From assembly GCF_014645695.1 (NCBI RefSeq), contig NZ_BMMF01000006.1, positions 133,322-197,321 of the forward strand: a DNA stretch of 64,000 nt. Direction: 5' to 3'. The position numbers were made by a program, and so were the translations under genes. The notes under the pieces were generated by a model, which worked only from the letters and a program-made list of their open reading frames with translations, was not told where the DNA came from and searched no databases. Below are positions 34,252 to 45,546 of this stretch, in pieces. This DNA is from Salinarimonas ramus (GTDB taxonomy: Bacteria; Pseudomonadota; Alphaproteobacteria; Rhizobiales; Beijerinckiaceae). Position 1 is the stretch's first letter. Every line of letters starts with the position of its first letter.

Positions 34252-34839
34252 GCTCTCGCCCTCGCCGCTCTTGTCCTCGTGGCGCAGGATCAGCGGCGTC
34301 TGCGCCAGCGCGAAGGCGAGGGTGATCGGCATGATGCCGAAGACCTTGAAGCTCACCCAGAAGTCGGTCGTCTGCGTGCGCCAGACGACCTCGTTGAGCG
34401 CGGCCAGGAAGAAGAAGAACAGGCCCCAGCGGAAGGTCAGCTTGCGCCAGCCCTCGTCCGTGAGCTTGAACACGGAATCGAGCACGATCGTGAGGAGCGA
34501 CTTGCGGAAATAGAGCCCACCCAGCAGCACCGCCCCGAAGAGGGAGTTCACGATGGTGGGCTTGAGCTTGATGAAGAGCTCGTCGTTGAGGAGCAGCGTC
34601 AGCCCGCCGAAGACGACGACGACGACCCCCGAGACGAGGGGCATCATCGGCAGGCGGCGCACCAGCACGTAGTGGATCGCGAGCGCGACCAGCGTCGCCA
34701 CCACGAAGACGCCGGTGGCCGTCATGATGTCGAAGCGCTGGTTGGCGAAGAAGAACAGCCCGAGCGGCCCGAGCTCCAGCGCGAGCTTGACGAGCGGGTT
34801 GAGATGAGCGGGATGGGCCGGATCTTCGGTCTTCAGCAT
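34243..34839 (-). CDS. ispZ: Intracellular septation protein A family (YciB/IspZ)
   Basis: A 198-residue inner-membrane protein with about five to six helices, matching YciB/IspZ (septation protein A). Conserved segments are [17 protein letters not shown] near the start and [18 protein letters not shown], which is diagnostic. YciB links the envelope-synthesis and division machineries in enteric bacteria. The ATG at 34839 is chosen by the usual family length. In many alphaproteobacteria this gene lies beside ftsY, which is not visible here. It is divergent from the FitAB-type toxin-antitoxin genes. Confidence 0.93.
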   Translation of the reverse strand: MLKTEDPAHPAHLNPLVKLALELGPLGLFFFANQRFDIMTATGVFVVATLVALAIHYVLVRRLPMMPLVSGVVVVVFGGLTLLLNDELFIKLKPTIVNSLFGAVLLGGLYFRKSLLTIVLDSVFKLTDEGWRKLTFRWGLFFFFLAALNEVVWRTQTTDFWVSFKVFGIMPITLAFALAQTPLILRHEDKSGEGESAA

Positions 34840-34975
34840 GGGGGCGAACCTACGCGGGGCGGATGGCCGGGGCAAGCGCATCGGGGTCGCGGGGGGGCGT
34901 GGACCTCCCGCGTTGCTCCGGAAGAGGGGGCGCACTATCCTATCATCGACGGAACGAGCGAGGAGGGCGGAGCCG

Positions 34976-35305
34976 ATGACGACGTTGACCGTCCACGACA
35001 TTCCCGACGACGAGACACGGGCGCTCGCCGCGCGCGCCGAGCGCAACGGCCGTTCGCTCGAGGAGGAGGTCCGCGAGATCCTTCGCGCGGCCGTACGCGC
35101 GGAGCCGTTCGATCGCCAGGATGGTCTCGCGGCCGTGAATCGGCGGCCCTTTGCGCCGTATGGCAGTGTCGAGACTTCGGCAACTCCCAGCACCGACGAA
35201 AAAGGCTTCGCCACGGACGTGCGCGAGCTGTTCGCACCGATCGGCGGAGTCGATCTTCCGGAACTGCCGCGGGGTCCGGCACGCGAGCTGCCGAGCTTCG
35301 AGTGA
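34976..35305 (+). CDS. FitA/VapB-type antitoxin
   Basis: A 109-residue protein whose first 43 residues are a ribbon-helix-helix domain of the FitA kind ([19 protein letters not shown]...[12 protein letters not shown]). The remaining 65 residues are longer than in standard FitA (about 80 in total) and would wrap the toxin; the distal part is Pro-rich. It should neutralise the PIN toxin downstream and repress the operon. GGAGGGCGGAG precedes the ATG. Its stop overlaps the toxin start by four bases (GTGA). Confidence 0.85.
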   Translation: MTTLTVHDIPDDETRALAARAERNGRSLEEEVREILRAAVRAEPFDRQDGLAAVNRRPFAPYGSVETSATPSTDEKGFATDVRELFAPIGGVDLPELPRGPARELPSFE

Positions 35306-35727
35306 TCATTCTCGACACGAACGTTCTTTCGGAGCTGATGAGACCCACCCCGAACGCGGCGGTCGAAACCTTCATCGACACTCTGCCGACGACCTCGATC
35401 TTCACGACCACCATCGTTCGGGCGGAGATCCTCGCGGGCATTTCTTCGATGCCCGCGGGACGGCGTCGCTCGGCGGTCGAGATGTTGGCCGACAAGCTGT
35501 TCGTCGAGCGGCTCGCAGGCCGGGTTCTGCCTTTCGACGATGCTGCCGCTACTCTCTATCCGGTCATCGTGGCGAGCCGTCGCAAGCTCGGTCGCCCGCT
35601 TCCGGGCTTCGACGGACTCATCGCCGCTATTGCCCGCTCGTACGGCGCGACGATCGCGACCCGAAATGTGCGAGATTTCGAGGGCTGCGGGATCGAGATT
35701 ATCGATCCTTGGGCCGCGGCGAACTGA
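35302..35727 (+). CDS. FitB/VapC-type PIN-domain ribonuclease toxin
   Basis: A 141-residue PIN-domain toxin, predicted to cleave RNA with magnesium. The acidic residues expected for catalysis are present: the Asp in [10 protein letters not shown], the Glu in VRAEILAGI, the Asp in [10 protein letters not shown] and the Asp in TRNVRDFEG. It is thus the only intact toxin of the three toxin-antitoxin loci in the window. The start is a GTG that overlaps the antitoxin stop (GTGA), so translation is coupled. The folC gene converges on its end with 28 bases between. Confidence 0.92.
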   Translation: MIILDTNVLSELMRPTPNAAVETFIDTLPTTSIFTTTIVRAEILAGISSMPAGRRRSAVEMLADKLFVERLAGRVLPFDDAAATLYPVIVASRRKLGRPLPGFDGLIAAIARSYGATIATRNVRDFEGCGIEIIDPWAAAN

Positions 35728-35755
35728 CCCCGCTTCCAGCGCGGGCCGCCAAACC

Positions 35756-37081
35756 TCATGCCGGCAGCGACCCGTTGGCCGCGAGCACGCTGCCCGCGAG
35801 GTAGAGCGAGCCGCAGATCAGGACCCGCGGCGGAGATTCCCAGATCGTGTCGTTGAGGACGGCGAGCGCCGCCTCGACGCTCGGCGCCGTCGAGGTGACG
35901 AGGCCCACCGACGCCGCGATGGCGGCGACCTCCTCGGGCGGGCGCGCGGCCATCTGGGAGGGGATCGGCACGCAGATCACCTCCCGGGCGAGGCCGGCGA
36001 AGTTCTTGAGGAAGCCGGCCGCGTCCTTGGTGCCGAGCATGCCCACGATCATCACGAGCGGCGCGTCGGCGCGCTCCGCGCGATCCGCCATGGCGGCGGA
36101 GACGACGCGTCCGCCGTCGGGATTGTGCCCGCCGTCGACCCAGACCTCCGAGCCTTCGGGCGCGAGCGCCGGCAGCACGCCGCGGGTGAGGCGCTGGAGG
36201 CGCCCGGGCCACTCGGCGTTCAGCATGCCGCGCTCGAACGCGTCGGGCGCGAGGCGCGCGAAGCCGGCGGCCCGGAGCGCTGCGACGGCGAGGCCGGCAT
36301 TGACGAGCTGGTGCGCGCCCGGCAGCCGCGGGATCGGCAGGTCGAGGAGCCCGTCCTCGTCCTGGAAGACGAGCCGGCCGTTCTCCTCGTGCGTCGTGAA
36401 GTCCTGCCCGCCCACCAGGATGCGCGAGGCGCGCACCCGCTCGGCGGCCTCGACGAGGGTACGCTCGGCCGCGTCGTAGTCCTGGCGCGCGATGATCGCC
36501 GGCGCGCCGCGCTTGAAGATGCCGGCCTTCTCGCCGGCGATCTTCTCGATCGTGTCGCCGAGATATTCCGCGTGATCGAGCCCGATCGGCGTGACCAGAG
36601 CCGCAGCGGGCTCGGCGACCACGTTCGTCGCGTCGAGACGCCCGCCGAGGCCGACCTCGAGCAGCAGCACGTCGGCCGGCTCCTCCGCGAAGAGGTGGAG
36701 CGCCGCCGCCGTCGTGATCTCGAAGACCGTGATCGGCTCGCTCTCGTTGGCGGCCTCGCAGGCGCGCAGCACCTCGACGAGCCGCTCCTCCGGCACGAAG
36801 ACGCCGCCGCCGGGGCGCCCGATGCGGATGCGCTCGTGGAAGCGCACCAGATGCGGCGAGGTGTAGACGTGCACGACGAGCCCAGCGGCTTCCAGGATCG
36901 CGCGCATGAAGGCGATGGTCGAGCCCTTGCCGTTCGTGCCCGCCACGTGGATCGTCGGCGGCAGGCGCTTCTCGGGATGCCCGAGCCGCGCGAGCAGGCG
37001 CTCGATGCGCGTCAGCGAGAAGTCGATCGACTTCGGGTGCAGCGCGAAGAAGCGCGCGAGGATGGCGTCCGACGACTCCAT
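35756..37081 (-). CDS. folC: Bifunctional dihydrofolate/folylpolyglutamate synthase
   Basis: Adds glutamate to dihydropteroate and further glutamates to folates, using ATP. The 441-residue protein begins with the typical [16 protein letters not shown] and has the P-loop GTNGKGS at 48-54, the omega-loop region [13 protein letters not shown] and the Mur-ligase C-terminal domain ([11 protein letters not shown]). The ATG at 37081 follows the accD stop by 40 bases on the same strand; accD-folC is a classic alphaproteobacterial operon. Confidence 0.95.
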   Translation of the reverse strand: MESSDAILARFFALHPKSIDFSLTRIERLLARLGHPEKRLPPTIHVAGTNGKGSTIAFMRAILEAAGLVVHVYTSPHLVRFHERIRIGRPGGGVFVPEERLVEVLRACEAANESEPITVFEITTAAALHLFAEEPADVLLLEVGLGGRLDATNVVAEPAAALVTPIGLDHAEYLGDTIEKIAGEKAGIFKRGAPAIIARQDYDAAERTLVEAAERVRASRILVGGQDFTTHEENGRLVFQDEDGLLDLPIPRLPGAHQLVNAGLAVAALRAAGFARLAPDAFERGMLNAEWPGRLQRLTRGVLPALAPEGSEVWVDGGHNPDGGRVVSAAMADRAERADAPLVMIVGMLGTKDAAGFLKNFAGLAREVICVPIPSQMAARPPEEVAAIAASVGLVTSTAPSVEAALAVLNDTIWESPPRVLICGSLYLAGSVLAANGSLPA

Positions 37082-37121
37082 GGCGACGGCCTGTCTCGTG
37101 AGAGGTCTGGCGGGGGCGCGA

Positions 37122-38135
37122 TCAGCCGCGCGCGGTCTCCGCGGCGGCGGGCTCCGAGCGGACGTTCGCGTCGGGCGCCTCCGCCGGCTCGTCACCGTCG
37201 CCCTCGGGACGCTCGATCGCGAGCGGCGCGGCGCCGGCGCGCTTTTCGAGCGAGACGCCCGCCGGCTGCGGCGCGGCCTCGATCTCGAGCGCGGGCGCCT
37301 TGGTGAGGAGCCGCACCAGCGTGACGAGCGTGCCCTTCAGCTCGCGCCGGTCGACGACCATGTCGACCATGCCGTGCTCCTTGAGGTACTCGGCGCGCTG
37401 GAAGCCTTCCGGCAGCTTCTCGCGGATCGTCTGCTCGATGACCCGTGCGCCCGCGAAGCCGATGACGGCGCCTGGCTCGGCGATGTGGATGTCGCCCAGC
37501 ATGGCGTAGGACGCCGACACGCCGCCGGTCGTCGGATGCGTGAGGACCACGATGTAGGGCAGCCCCGCCTCCTTCAGGCGGCGCAGCGCCACCGTCGTGC
37601 GCGGCATCTGCATCAGCGAGAGGATGCCCTCCTGCATGCGCGCGCCGCCGGAGGCCACGAAGAGCACGAAGGGCGTCGCGCGCGTGCGCGCCGTCTCGGC
37701 GGCGACGACGATGGCCTCGCCCGCGGCCATGCCGAGCGAGCCGCCCATGAAGGCGAAGTCCTGCACCGCAACCGTGACGTCGATTCCGCCGACGGGGCCC
37801 ACGGCGACGCGCACGGCGTCCTGCATGCCGGTCTTGGCGCGGTTCTCCTTGAGGCGGTCGACGTAGCGCTTCTCGTCGCGGAACTTGAGCGGATCGGCCA
37901 CGACGTCGGGAAGCGCGATCTCCTCGAAGCCGGCGTCGAACACGCTGGCCAGCCGGTCCTGCGCGCCCATGCGCAGATGGTGGTTCGAGCCCGGGATGAC
38001 CCACAGGTTCGCCTCGACGTCCTTGTGGAACACCATCTGGCCGGTGTCGGGGCACTTGATCCAGAGGTTGTCGGGCGTCTCGCGCTTGAACAGCGTCTTG
38101 ATGCGCGGTCGGACGACGTCGGAGATCCAGTTCAT
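37122..38135 (-). CDS. accD: Acetyl-CoA carboxylase carboxyltransferase subunit beta
   Basis: Beta half of the carboxyltransferase that makes malonyl-CoA, the first step of fatty acid synthesis. The 337-residue protein has the crotonase-type core ([15 protein letters not shown] and [17 protein letters not shown]). The N-terminal four-cysteine zinc ribbon is degenerate: only the Cys of [13 protein letters not shown] remains. I believe this is normal in related alphaproteobacteria. A 60-residue acidic, Ala/Pro-rich tail follows the core. GAGGAAAG precedes the ATG at 38135; the very long frame upstream is a shadow. Operon with folC. Confidence 0.95.
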   Translation of the reverse strand: MNWISDVVRPRIKTLFKRETPDNLWIKCPDTGQMVFHKDVEANLWVIPGSNHHLRMGAQDRLASVFDAGFEEIALPDVVADPLKFRDEKRYVDRLKENRAKTGMQDAVRVAVGPVGGIDVTVAVQDFAFMGGSLGMAAGEAIVVAAETARTRATPFVLFVASGGARMQEGILSLMQMPRTTVALRRLKEAGLPYIVVLTHPTTGGVSASYAMLGDIHIAEPGAVIGFAGARVIEQTIREKLPEGFQRAEYLKEHGMVDMVVDRRELKGTLVTLVRLLTKAPALEIEAAPQPAGVSLEKRAGAAPLAIERPEGDGDEPAEAPDANVRSEPAAAETARG

Positions 38136-39755
<1,620 letters not shown>

Positions 39756-39864
39756 GACGCGGCGTTCGTCGGCGGAGGAGGCGGGACGGGCTCCGTTCGG
39801 TCCAGCCACTGGACAGAACGCCTGCTGCGCACCCATATAGGCCGTATTGCCCGAAAGGAGCATC

Positions 39865-40323
39865 ATGGCCGGAATCTCTCTTTCCGTCGAAGGCGACAAG
39901 ATCCAGCTGTCGTTTCAGAAGGACGACCAGTCGACGGCGATCGTCATGGACGCCGGGGCGGCGCGCACGCTCGCGTCCGCGCTGACCCAGCTGCTCGACG
40001 TCATGGACGAGGATCTCGACGAGGACGAGCTCGAGGACGCCTTCACGGACGAGGAGCTGACCGAGGAACTCGCCCGCCAGCTCGCGGAGGAGGACGGCGA
40101 GGACGTCCCCGACACGATCGAGGGCGAGGTCGTCGACGTGACCTCGCCGACGATCGACATCGGGCTCGACCAGGAGGGGCACGCCGTCGTGGCGCTGCGC
40201 GCCGGTCGCCTGCCGCCGATCATGCTGCGCCTGCAGGACGACGAGGCGCGCCACATCTCCCAGTCGCTCGCCGAGATCCTGGGCGCCCCCCGCGACGTGC
40301 GGCTGAGTCAGGGCGGGCACTGA
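39865..40323 (+). CDS. Acidic hypothetical protein
   Basis: A 152-residue cytosolic protein I cannot assign. It starts with a beta-rich segment ([19 protein letters not shown]) and has a very acidic helix in the middle ([18 protein letters not shown], about 50-67), then a second beta-rich half ([19 protein letters not shown]). The two flanking halves could form one small fold with an acidic arm between them. AAAGGAG lies four bases before the ATG. It follows ccrM by 109 bases on the same strand and precedes the mrp operon, from which it is separated by a hairpin-rich region. Confidence 0.8.
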   Translation: MAGISLSVEGDKIQLSFQKDDQSTAIVMDAGAARTLASALTQLLDVMDEDLDEDELEDAFTDEELTEELARQLAEEDGEDVPDTIEGEVVDVTSPTIDIGLDQEGHAVVALRAGRLPPIMLRLQDDEARHISQSLAEILGAPRDVRLSQGGH

Positions 40324-40352
40324 CACGCGGCGCGAGTGCGCGCGCGACGGGC

Positions 40353-40426
40353 TTTCCGAACGCGGCGCGCCGGCGTTCGGAAATCCGGACGCGCGATCCG
40401 GGGGGGGCGGTTCGGAAGTCCGGACG
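40353..40426. repeat. Palindrome and paired 17-bp direct repeats ahead of the mrp operon
   Basis: TTTCCGAACGC (40353-40363) pairs with GCGTTCGGAAA (40373-40383) around GGCGCGCCG, itself nearly palindromic. The unit GTTCGGAA(A/G)TCCGGACG occurs at 40375-40391 and 40410-40426, 16 of 17 bases alike. The cluster lies 55-125 bases upstream of the sigma-54-type promoter, where an enhancer-binding activator would sit. Confidence 0.65.
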
Positions 40427-40478
40427 ACGGGACGCCCGCCGCGGTGATGCCTTCATAGAATTCAAGCACTTAGGCCTT

Positions 40479-40494
40479 TGGCACGCCGCTTGCG
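40479..40494 (+). promoter_or_regulatory. Sigma-54 (RpoN) promoter of the mrp operon
   Basis: TTGGCACG, four bases, TTGC: the -24 and -12 elements match the RpoN consensus (TGGCACG-N4-TTGC) exactly. The predicted transcription start is near 40505, about 24 bases before the mrpA GTG. A small stem (CCGTGA/TCACGG) then leads into the GGAGGAG ribosome site. Confidence 0.75.
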
Positions 40495-40528
40495 GAGCCA
40501 TCCGTGATCTCACGGAGGAGCTCTGCTC

Positions 40529-42853
40529 GTGGACCTCTCGACCGTCCTTCTCGTCAGCCTCGTCGGCGCGGTGATCGCGCCGTTCGTGGCCGCACGCGCC
40601 GGCGTGCTCGCCGGCCCCCTCGCCGCCGCGCTGCCGGCGATCCTGTTCGCCTGGTTCTTCGCGCAGATCGACGCGGTCGGCACCGCGCCGATCGTGCAGG
40701 TCCTGCCTTGGGTGCCCTCGCTCGGCATCGACCTGACGTTTCGCCTCGACGGCTTCTCGCTGCTCTTCGCGCTCTTGATCACCGGCATCGGCACGCTCGT
40801 GACGCTCTATGCGGCGTCCTACATGAGCGCGAAGCCGCCCTTCGCGCGGGCGCAGTTCCTCCTCTACATCCTGCTCTTCATGACGGCGATGCTGGCGACG
40901 GTCACCGCCGACAACCTCGTGGCGCTCTTCGTCTTCTGGGAGATGACGAGCCTGCTCTCGTTCCTCCTCGTCGGCTTCCAGAGCGAGGACGCGAAGGCGC
41001 GCAAGGCCGCGCTGCAGTCGCTGCTGGTCACCGCCGGCGGCGGGCTGGCGCTGCTCGCGGGCATCATCCTCATCGGCGTCGAGGCGGGCACGTTCTCGCT
41101 CGCGGCGATCACCGCGAACCCCGCGCCGATCCTCGAGAGCCCCCTCCTGCCGGCCATCGTGGTCTGCGTGCTGATCGGCGCCTTCACCAAGTCGGCGCAG
41201 TTCCCCTTCCACTTCTGGCTGCCCAACGCCATGAAGGCGCCGACGCCGGCTTCCGCCTACCTCCACTCGGCCACCATGGTGAAGCTCGGCGTGTACCTGC
41301 TCGCCCGGCTCGACCCGGTCTTCGCCGGCGCGCCCTGGGTCGGCGCGACGCTCGTCGCCTTCGGCGGCGTCACCATGCTGATCGCCGCCCTGCAGGCGCT
41401 GCGCGCGGTCGAGCTCAAGGCCGTGCTCGCCTTCTCGACGGTCGCCTCGCTCGGCACGCTCGTGATGCTCATCGGGCTCGACGGGCCGGTGTCGTCGGTG
41501 GCCGTCGTCGGCTTCATCCTGGCGCACGCCCTCTACAAGGCGACGCTCTTCTTCTGCGCGGGCATCGTCATCCACGCGACCCACGAGACGAAGCTGCGCT
41601 CGCTCGGCGGGCTGGCCGCGCTCCTTCCGGTGACGGCGGGCGCGACCCTGCTGGCCTCCTTCTCCATGGCCGGCCTGCCGCCCTTCATCGGCTTCATCTC
41701 GAAGGAGTACCTGTTCGAGGCCAAGCTCGAATCCTCGCTCGATACGATCGCCGTGATCATCGGCGTCCTCGTCAACGCCGTGATGGTGGCGATCGCGGGC
41801 GTGCTGGCGCTCAAGCCCTTCTTCGGGCGGGCGAAGAAGCCGATCCACGTGTCGCACGGCGAGCAGCCGGGCATGATCATCGGCCCGATCCTGCTCGCGG
41901 TGACGGGCGTCGCCTTCGGCCTCGTGCCCTCGCTCGTCTCCTACGCGCTGATCACGCCCGCGGCGATCGCCATCCACGGCGCGCCCTTCGAGGTGTCGTT
42001 CAAGCTCTGGCACGGCTTCACGCCGATGCTCGCTCTGTCCGGCCTCGTCGTGGCGCTGGGCGCCGTGCTCGCCTGGTTCTGGGACCCGATCCATCTGGCG
42101 CTGCGCCGTCGTCGCGTGTTCGACGAGGTGTTTTCCGATCGCGGCTACGAGGTCGTGCTCGAGCGCACCCTCGCGCTCGCCCGCTGGTCGACGAACCGTC
42201 TCCAGAACGGCGATCTGCGGGTCTACGGCGCCGTCGTCGCGGCGAGCGTCACGGGCCTCCTCGCCTACGGCCTGATGTCGGGCGAGGGGCCGCTCCTGCC
42301 GAACGTCGGCGCCGAGCCGCTGCGGCCCTACCTCGTCGTCGTCTGCGCGCTCATCGTCGCGGGCTGCGTCGTCGCGGCCGTGGTGCCCTCTCTCGTCACG
42401 GCGATCGTCGCGGTCGGCCTCTCCGGCTACGGGCTCGCGCTCGTCTTCCTGCTCAACGGCGGGCCGGATCTGGCGCTGACCCAGTTCTCGGTGGAGACGC
42501 TCTTCGTCGTCATCGTCACCGCGGTGCTGCTCAAGCTCCCCACCGTCGCGCGCTCCTCGCGCACGCCGGGCGAGCGCTGGGTGGACGCGACGGTCGCGAC
42601 TTGCTTCGCCGCCTGCGTGCTGGTCGCGACGCTGTGGATCAAGGCCAAGCCCTTCAACACGCAGCTGACCGAGTACTTCGCCGTCACCTCGGTGCCGGAG
42701 GGCTTCGGTCGCAACGTCGTCAACGTCATCCTGGTCGATTTCCGCGCGCTCGACACCTTCGGCGAGATCGCGGTCGTCGCCTTCGCGGCGCTCGGCGCCT
42801 GGGCGCTGCTGCGCTCGGGCAGCGCGATCCGCCGCACCGGCAAGGGAGCCTGA
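40529..42853 (+). CDS. mrpA: Mrp Na+/H+ antiporter subunit A
   Basis: Largest subunit of the multi-subunit cation/proton antiporter, related to NuoL of complex I. The 774-residue inner-membrane protein has some 20 helices, the proton-antiporter domain with the conserved Lys in AFTKSAQFPFHFWLP and histidines in PASAYLHSATMVK, then C-terminal MbhD/MbhE-type segments (GPDLALTQFSVETLFVVI; FRALDTFGEIAVV). GTG start with GGAGGAG eight bases upstream. First gene of mrpABCDEFG, behind a sigma-54-type promoter. Confidence 0.96.
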   Translation: MDLSTVLLVSLVGAVIAPFVAARAGVLAGPLAAALPAILFAWFFAQIDAVGTAPIVQVLPWVPSLGIDLTFRLDGFSLLFALLITGIGTLVTLYAASYMSAKPPFARAQFLLYILLFMTAMLATVTADNLVALFVFWEMTSLLSFLLVGFQSEDAKARKAALQSLLVTAGGGLALLAGIILIGVEAGTFSLAAITANPAPILESPLLPAIVVCVLIGAFTKSAQFPFHFWLPNAMKAPTPASAYLHSATMVKLGVYLLARLDPVFAGAPWVGATLVAFGGVTMLIAALQALRAVELKAVLAFSTVASLGTLVMLIGLDGPVSSVAVVGFILAHALYKATLFFCAGIVIHATHETKLRSLGGLAALLPVTAGATLLASFSMAGLPPFIGFISKEYLFEAKLESSLDTIAVIIGVLVNAVMVAIAGVLALKPFFGRAKKPIHVSHGEQPGMIIGPILLAVTGVAFGLVPSLVSYALITPAAIAIHGAPFEVSFKLWHGFTPMLALSGLVVALGAVLAWFWDPIHLALRRRRVFDEVFSDRGYEVVLERTLALARWSTNRLQNGDLRVYGAVVAASVTGLLAYGLMSGEGPLLPNVGAEPLRPYLVVVCALIVAGCVVAAVVPSLVTAIVAVGLSGYGLALVFLLNGGPDLALTQFSVETLFVVIVTAVLLKLPTVARSSRTPGERWVDATVATCFAACVLVATLWIKAKPFNTQLTEYFAVTSVPEGFGRNVVNVILVDFRALDTFGEIAVVAFAALGAWALLRSGSAIRRTGKGA

Positions 42854-42856
42854 ACC

Positions 42857-43264
42857 ATGCGCTCGCTGATCCTCTCCTCCGTCGCGCGGATCTTCTTCGC
42901 GATCATGCTCGCGGGCTCCGTCTGGGTGCTGCTGCGCGGCCACAACGAGCCGGGCGGCGGCTTCATCGGAGGCCTCGTGGGCGCCGCCGGCTTCGCGACG
43001 CTGGCGCTCGCCGCCGGCGTCGAGGCGGCGCGGCGCACGCTCGTCCTCCATCCCGTCGTGGTGATGGGGCTCGGCCTCTTCCTCGCCTTCGTCTCCGGCA
43101 TCCCCGGCATCCTCACGGACGCGTCCTTCCTCACCCACCAGTGGGGCACGCTCGCCGGGGTGAAGCTCAGCACGACCATCGTCTTCGACGTGGGCGTCTA
43201 CCTCGTCGTCGTGGGCGGGGTCCTCTCCTTCATGTTCCGTCTCTATGCGGAGGACGCGCGATGA
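42857..43264 (+). CDS. mrpB: Mrp antiporter subunit B
   Basis: A 135-residue membrane subunit with four helices and the MnhB-domain signature [20 protein letters not shown]. It packs beside the C-terminal part of MrpA in the antiporter. It starts three bases after the mrpA stop, and its own stop overlaps the mrpC ATG by four bases, so the operon is tightly coupled. Confidence 0.95.
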   Translation: MRSLILSSVARIFFAIMLAGSVWVLLRGHNEPGGGFIGGLVGAAGFATLALAAGVEAARRTLVLHPVVVMGLGLFLAFVSGIPGILTDASFLTHQWGTLAGVKLSTTIVFDVGVYLVVVGGVLSFMFRLYAEDAR

Positions 43265-43656
43265 CGCTGATCTACGCCCTCGCCATCGCGGCCTATGTCG
43301 GCTGCGGGCTCTACATGATGCTCTCGCGGCATGCGGTGCGCATGATCCTGGGCCTCACGCTCCTCACCAACGGCGCGATCTTCCTGATCTTCCTGTCGGG
43401 CCGCGTGGGCACGACGACGCCGCCGGTGATCCCGCAGGGCGCGGAGGCGCTCGCCGCCGACGCCGCGAACGCGCTGCCGCAGGCGCTGGTGCTCACCGCC
43501 ATCGTCATCGGCTTCGCGCTCACCTCCTTCGCGGTGGCGCTGGTGCTCGAGGCGCACCGCTCGCTCGGCACGCTCGACGTGCGCGAGATGCGCGACGCCG
43601 AGCGCCTCGGCGCCCCCGACCCGTCTCCTGCCACCTCGGTGAAGACCCATGGCTGA
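43261..43656 (+). CDS. mrpC: Mrp antiporter subunit C
   Basis: A 131-residue membrane subunit with three helices, homologous to NuoK of complex I. Typical segments are [21 protein letters not shown] and [20 protein letters not shown]. The C-terminus has an extra charged tail of about 25 residues. The ATG overlaps the mrpB stop (ATGA), and the last eight bases overlap mrpD. Confidence 0.95.
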   Translation: MTLIYALAIAAYVGCGLYMMLSRHAVRMILGLTLLTNGAIFLIFLSGRVGTTTPPVIPQGAEALAADAANALPQALVLTAIVIGFALTSFAVALVLEAHRSLGTLDVREMRDAERLGAPDPSPATSVKTHG

Positions 43657-45205
43657 CGCCTCGACCCTCCTCGTCCTCTGGCCCGTCCTGATCCCGATCG
43701 CGACGGCGGCGCTGACCGCGCTCCTGTGGTCGAGCCCCGTGGCGCAGCGCCGGGTCGGGCTCGCGAGCCTCGCGCTCCTCCTCGTCGCGTCGCTGGCGCT
43801 GACGATGGAGGTCATGCACGAGGGCGTCATCGCCAAGCAGTTCGGCGCGTGGGACGCGCCCTTCGGCATCTCCTTCGTGGCGGACCCGCTGTCTGCGGCG
43901 ATGATCGCGATCTCGGGCATCCTCGCCTTCGCTGTGGGCATCTTCGCGCTCGGCGACATCAAGGAGCGCCACGAGCGCGCGGGCTTCCACCCGCTCTTCC
44001 ACGGCCTCATGGCCGGCGTGAACGGCGCCTTCCTGACGGGCGACATCTTCAACCTGTACGTCTGGTTCGAGGTGATGCTCATCACCACGCTGGGTCTCCT
44101 CGTGGTCCAGCGCGGCAAGGCGCAGATCGACGGCGCGCTCAAGTACGCCGCCATGAACCTGTTCGGCACGATCCTCTTCCTGATCGCGGTGGCGCTGCTC
44201 TACGGGGCCACCGGAACGCTGAACATGGCGGATCTCGCGCGCATCCTGCCGCAGATGGAGATGTCGCCCGGGCTCACCGCCTCGGCGCTCTTGTTCCTGG
44301 CCGCCTTCGGCATCAAGGCTGGCGTGTTCCCGCTCTTCTTCTGGCTACCGGCGAGCTACCACACGGCGCCCATCGCCATCGCGGCGCTCTTCGCGGGCCT
44401 GCTCACGAAGGTGGGCGTCTACGCGGCGTTTCGCGTCTTCACGCTCATGTTCGAGATGGAGGGCGGGGCGCTTCGCGAGATCGTGGCGGTCGTCGCGGCG
44501 ATGACGATGATCACGGGCGTGTTCGGCGCGGCGGTCCAGTGGAACGTGCGCCGGATCCTGTCCTTCCACATCATCAGCCAGATCGGCTACATGCTGATGG
44601 GGCTCGCCATCGCGACCCCCGTCGCCATCGCCGGCGCGGTCTTCTACATCGTCCACCACATCATCGTGAAGGCGAACCTCTTCCTGCTCGCGGGCGCGAT
44701 CAAGCACGCGGCGGGGACGGACGATCTGCGCAAGGCCGGCGGCCTGCTCCGGTCCCACCCCTGGCTCGCGGTGCTCTTCCTGATCCCGGCTCTGTCGCTC
44801 GCCGGCCTGCCGCCGCTCTCGGGCTTCTGGGCGAAGTTCCTCGTCATCGACGCGAGCCTGCGCGAGGAGGTCTGGTGGCTCGCCGCCGTGGCGCTCGCGG
44901 TCGGCGCCCTGACGCTCTTCTCCATGTCGAAGATCTGGATGGAGGCGTTCTGGAAGAAGCCCGCCCTCGTGCGTGCCACGCCTCGCACGGTGCCCGTCGC
45001 CTTCGTCGTGCCCATCGCGCTTCTCGGCGCGGTGACGCTGACGATCGGCCTCTTCGCCGACCCCTTCGTCGAGTACGCCCGCACGGCCACCGCCGTGCTG
45101 GTCGACCCCACCGACTACATCGCCGCCGTCTTCCCCGGTGACGCCCCCGTGCGCACCGTCGAGACGGAGGTCCCCGTCATCGCCATCGAAGGAGCCGTCG
45201 AATGA
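43649..45205 (+). CDS. mrpD: Mrp antiporter subunit D
   Basis: A 518-residue inner-membrane subunit homologous to NuoM/NuoN, with about 14 helices. The proton-path residues are visible in the Lys of FGIKAGVFPLFFWLP and the Glu of NLYVWFEVMLITT. MrpA and MrpD are the main ion-translocating subunits. It starts inside the end of mrpC, and its stop overlaps the mrpE ATG by four bases. Confidence 0.96.
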   Translation: MADASTLLVLWPVLIPIATAALTALLWSSPVAQRRVGLASLALLLVASLALTMEVMHEGVIAKQFGAWDAPFGISFVADPLSAAMIAISGILAFAVGIFALGDIKERHERAGFHPLFHGLMAGVNGAFLTGDIFNLYVWFEVMLITTLGLLVVQRGKAQIDGALKYAAMNLFGTILFLIAVALLYGATGTLNMADLARILPQMEMSPGLTASALLFLAAFGIKAGVFPLFFWLPASYHTAPIAIAALFAGLLTKVGVYAAFRVFTLMFEMEGGALREIVAVVAAMTMITGVFGAAVQWNVRRILSFHIISQIGYMLMGLAIATPVAIAGAVFYIVHHIIVKANLFLLAGAIKHAAGTDDLRKAGGLLRSHPWLAVLFLIPALSLAGLPPLSGFWAKFLVIDASLREEVWWLAAVALAVGALTLFSMSKIWMEAFWKKPALVRATPRTVPVAFVVPIALLGAVTLTIGLFADPFVEYARTATAVLVDPTDYIAAVFPGDAPVRTVETEVPVIAIEGAVE

Positions 45206-45546
45206 GCATTCTCCTCTCGCCCGCCCGGCTTCTCGCCTTCGCGCAGCTGCTCGTGACCTTCGTCGCCGAGCTCGTGAAGTCGGCCGTGCGCGTCGCCGGC
45301 GCGGTGCTCGCGCCGCGCCCGACGCTGAACCCCGCGGTCGTCGCGGTGCCCATCGAGCTCAAGACCGATCTCGGCATCGCCACGCTCGCCAACCTCGTGA
45401 CGCTGACCCCCGGAACGACGTCGCTGCACGTCTCCGAGAGCCGCGACACGCTCTACGTCCACGTCCTCGACAGCCCCTCCGCCGACGCCGTCGTCGCGGA
45501 CATCAAGGGCACGTTCGAGCGGCTCATCAGGAGGATCGAAGGATGA
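45202..45546 (+). CDS. mrpE: Mrp antiporter subunit E
   Basis: A 114-residue subunit with an N-terminal membrane hairpin and a cytosolic domain (TLANLVTLTPGTTSLHVS; YVHVLDSP) typical of MrpE. It is shorter at the N-terminus than the 160-residue Bacillus form, a shape common in proteobacteria. ATGA overlaps couple it to mrpD and mrpF. Confidence 0.94.
   Translation: MSILLSPARLLAFAQLLVTFVAELVKSAVRVAGAVLAPRPTLNPAVVAVPIELKTDLGIATLANLVTLTPGTTSLHVSESRDTLYVHVLDSPSADAVVADIKGTFERLIRRIEG

Noticed and set aside
40220-43138. 972-codon minus-strand open frame across mrpA and mrpB
   Set aside because: It is the antisense of membrane-protein codons, giving a monotonous Arg/Glu/Asp/Gly/His composition. There is no domain and no ribosome site.
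40529-45205. mrpA/mrpD considered as complex I (NuoL/NuoM) genes
   Set aside because: The seven-gene order with MrpB, MrpE, MrpF and MrpG proteins is specific to Mrp antiporters, and no nuo catalytic subunits are present.
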